From assembly GCA_003649515.1 (NCBI GenBank), contig QMSC01000093.1:1-5726 (forward strand): a stretch of DNA of 5,726 nucleotides, in the 5' to 3' direction. The notes beneath the pieces were generated by a model, which was not told the origin of the DNA, searched no databases, and saw only the letters and a program-made list of their open reading frames with translations. The DNA is from Thermoprotei archaeon (GTDB lineage: Archaea > Thermoproteota > Thermoprotei > Thermofilales > B20-G17). Of the stretch, positions 5,330 through 5,726 are shown piece by piece. Every line of letters starts with the position of its first letter. Positions within the stretch are counted from its first letter, which is position 1. Position numbers and translations under genes: made by a program.

Positions 5330-5453
5330 TCAATCTAATTATAGAGTGCAATTGACTTCTAAGACATAGCATATATTATAGTTCATTGTTAAGGGCTATC
5401 AAGAGACCAGGGTTTAAAAACTAAAGAAGTTCCGTATGCCCACTCAGTATCTC

Positions 5454-5726
5454 TTAAAGAGAGCTTAGGTCTGAGATTACTGCTCTAGTACCTGCTGCTG
5501 AGAGTGCTACGAGCTCCATGACCTTGTAAGCTTCGATTATGTCTCTTGCTTTGTACCTTATGGTCAGCGCATCTAGCCTCATTACTCCAGGTATCAGTTC
5601 AGCAGTATCCGCATAAGCAGAGTTCAAGAGTCTTATCTCTAAATTAACTGGGTATTCTGTTCTTAGTGGTCTGGTATTCTTCATGTTCTCACAGGCACTC
5701 TTAGTCTTACTCCTAAGCTCGCTCTC
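5454..5726 (-). CDS. D-aminopeptidase, DppA/M55 family, C-terminal part (partial)
   Basis: The frame is open from the right window edge and ends at TAA (5454-5456), giving 90 residues. It matches the C-terminal third of zinc-dependent M55 D-aminopeptidases (DppA). An acceptor helix (ELRSKTKSACENM) leads to RPLRTEYPVNLEIRL, then the typical AYADTAELIPGVMRLDALTIRYKARDIIEAYKVM segment. In the family this continues to about 270-280 residues; the metal-binding N-terminal half lies outside the window, so catalytic residues cannot be checked. DppA releases N-terminal D-amino acids from short peptides in the cytoplasm and forms a decamer; archaeal relatives are often near peptide transporters. The tail after MELVALSAAG (TRAVISDLSSL) is slightly longer than usual. 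It is convergent with the PaREP1 gene. Confidence 0.85.
   Translation of the reverse strand, partial: ESELRSKTKSACENMKNTRPLRTEYPVNLEIRLLNSAYADTAELIPGVMRLDALTIRYKARDIIEAYKVMELVALSAAGTRAVISDLSSL

Noticed and set aside
5408..5422. Promoter-like GGGTTTAAAAACT ahead of the dppA-like gene end
   Set aside because: It is nearly symmetric, so its direction is unclear; downstream on + it would only give antisense RNA to the dppA-like gene and no gene start fits.
1..5726. CRISPR array, rRNA or replication origin
   Set aside because: No regularly spaced repeats, rRNA-like conserved blocks or origin-type repeat clusters were found.

Overview
The window looks like AT-rich chromosomal DNA from a hyperthermophilic crenarchaeote (Thermoproteota). 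The evidence is a PaREP1-family protein, a HEPN/MNT gene pair and a VapBC pair with the archaeal 'DTTYLLPILG' PIN start. TATA boxes lie about 25-35 bases ahead of starts, one gene uses a TTG start with a GGGTGA Shine-Dalgarno element, and the tRNA gene does not encode CCA. The species cannot be named from this sequence alone.

Layout. Positions 2-148 hold the C-terminal end of a HEPN-domain protein on the + strand. An MNT nucleotidyltransferase frame (141-521) follows directly, but it has no normal start codon and has lost a catalytic Asp. After a gene-poor stretch comes a minus-strand VapBC toxin-antitoxin pair: vapB (1013-1255) is intact and vapC (805-1020) is only about half length. A 560-base spacer with one short coding-like remnant leads to the largest gene (1818-3716), a heparinase II/III-type polysaccharide lyase homologue without a signal peptide. 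Its promoter-like TATA box suggests a leaderless or short-leader transcript.

Positions 3717-4515 contain no intact gene but look like a gene graveyard. They hold a decayed PaREP1 copy (3958-4077), a DDE-transposase scrap on the minus strand (4130-4315), a perfect 13-bp inverted repeat (4348-4382), and a 24-codon frame (4382-4456) resembling the tail of a crenarchaeal TnpB. An intronless tRNA-Phe(GAA) gene (4516-4589) with its own TATA box follows. Next is an intact PaREP1 gene (4769-5251), which converges on the C-terminal part of a DppA/M55-type D-aminopeptidase (5454-5726, minus strand, cut by the window edge).

Taken together this is a crenarchaeal accessory region rich in toxin-antitoxin and HEPN-like genes, several of them broken, placed around a tRNA gene. 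The intact functions are a VapB-like DNA-binding protein, a probable intracellular glycan lyase, tRNA-Phe, a PaREP1 protein and the D-aminopeptidase. They do not form an obvious single pathway. The most unusual points are the frameshifted, active-site-altered MNT partner, the decayed PaREP1 copy about 0.8 kb from an intact one, and the unexplained 13-bp hairpin.
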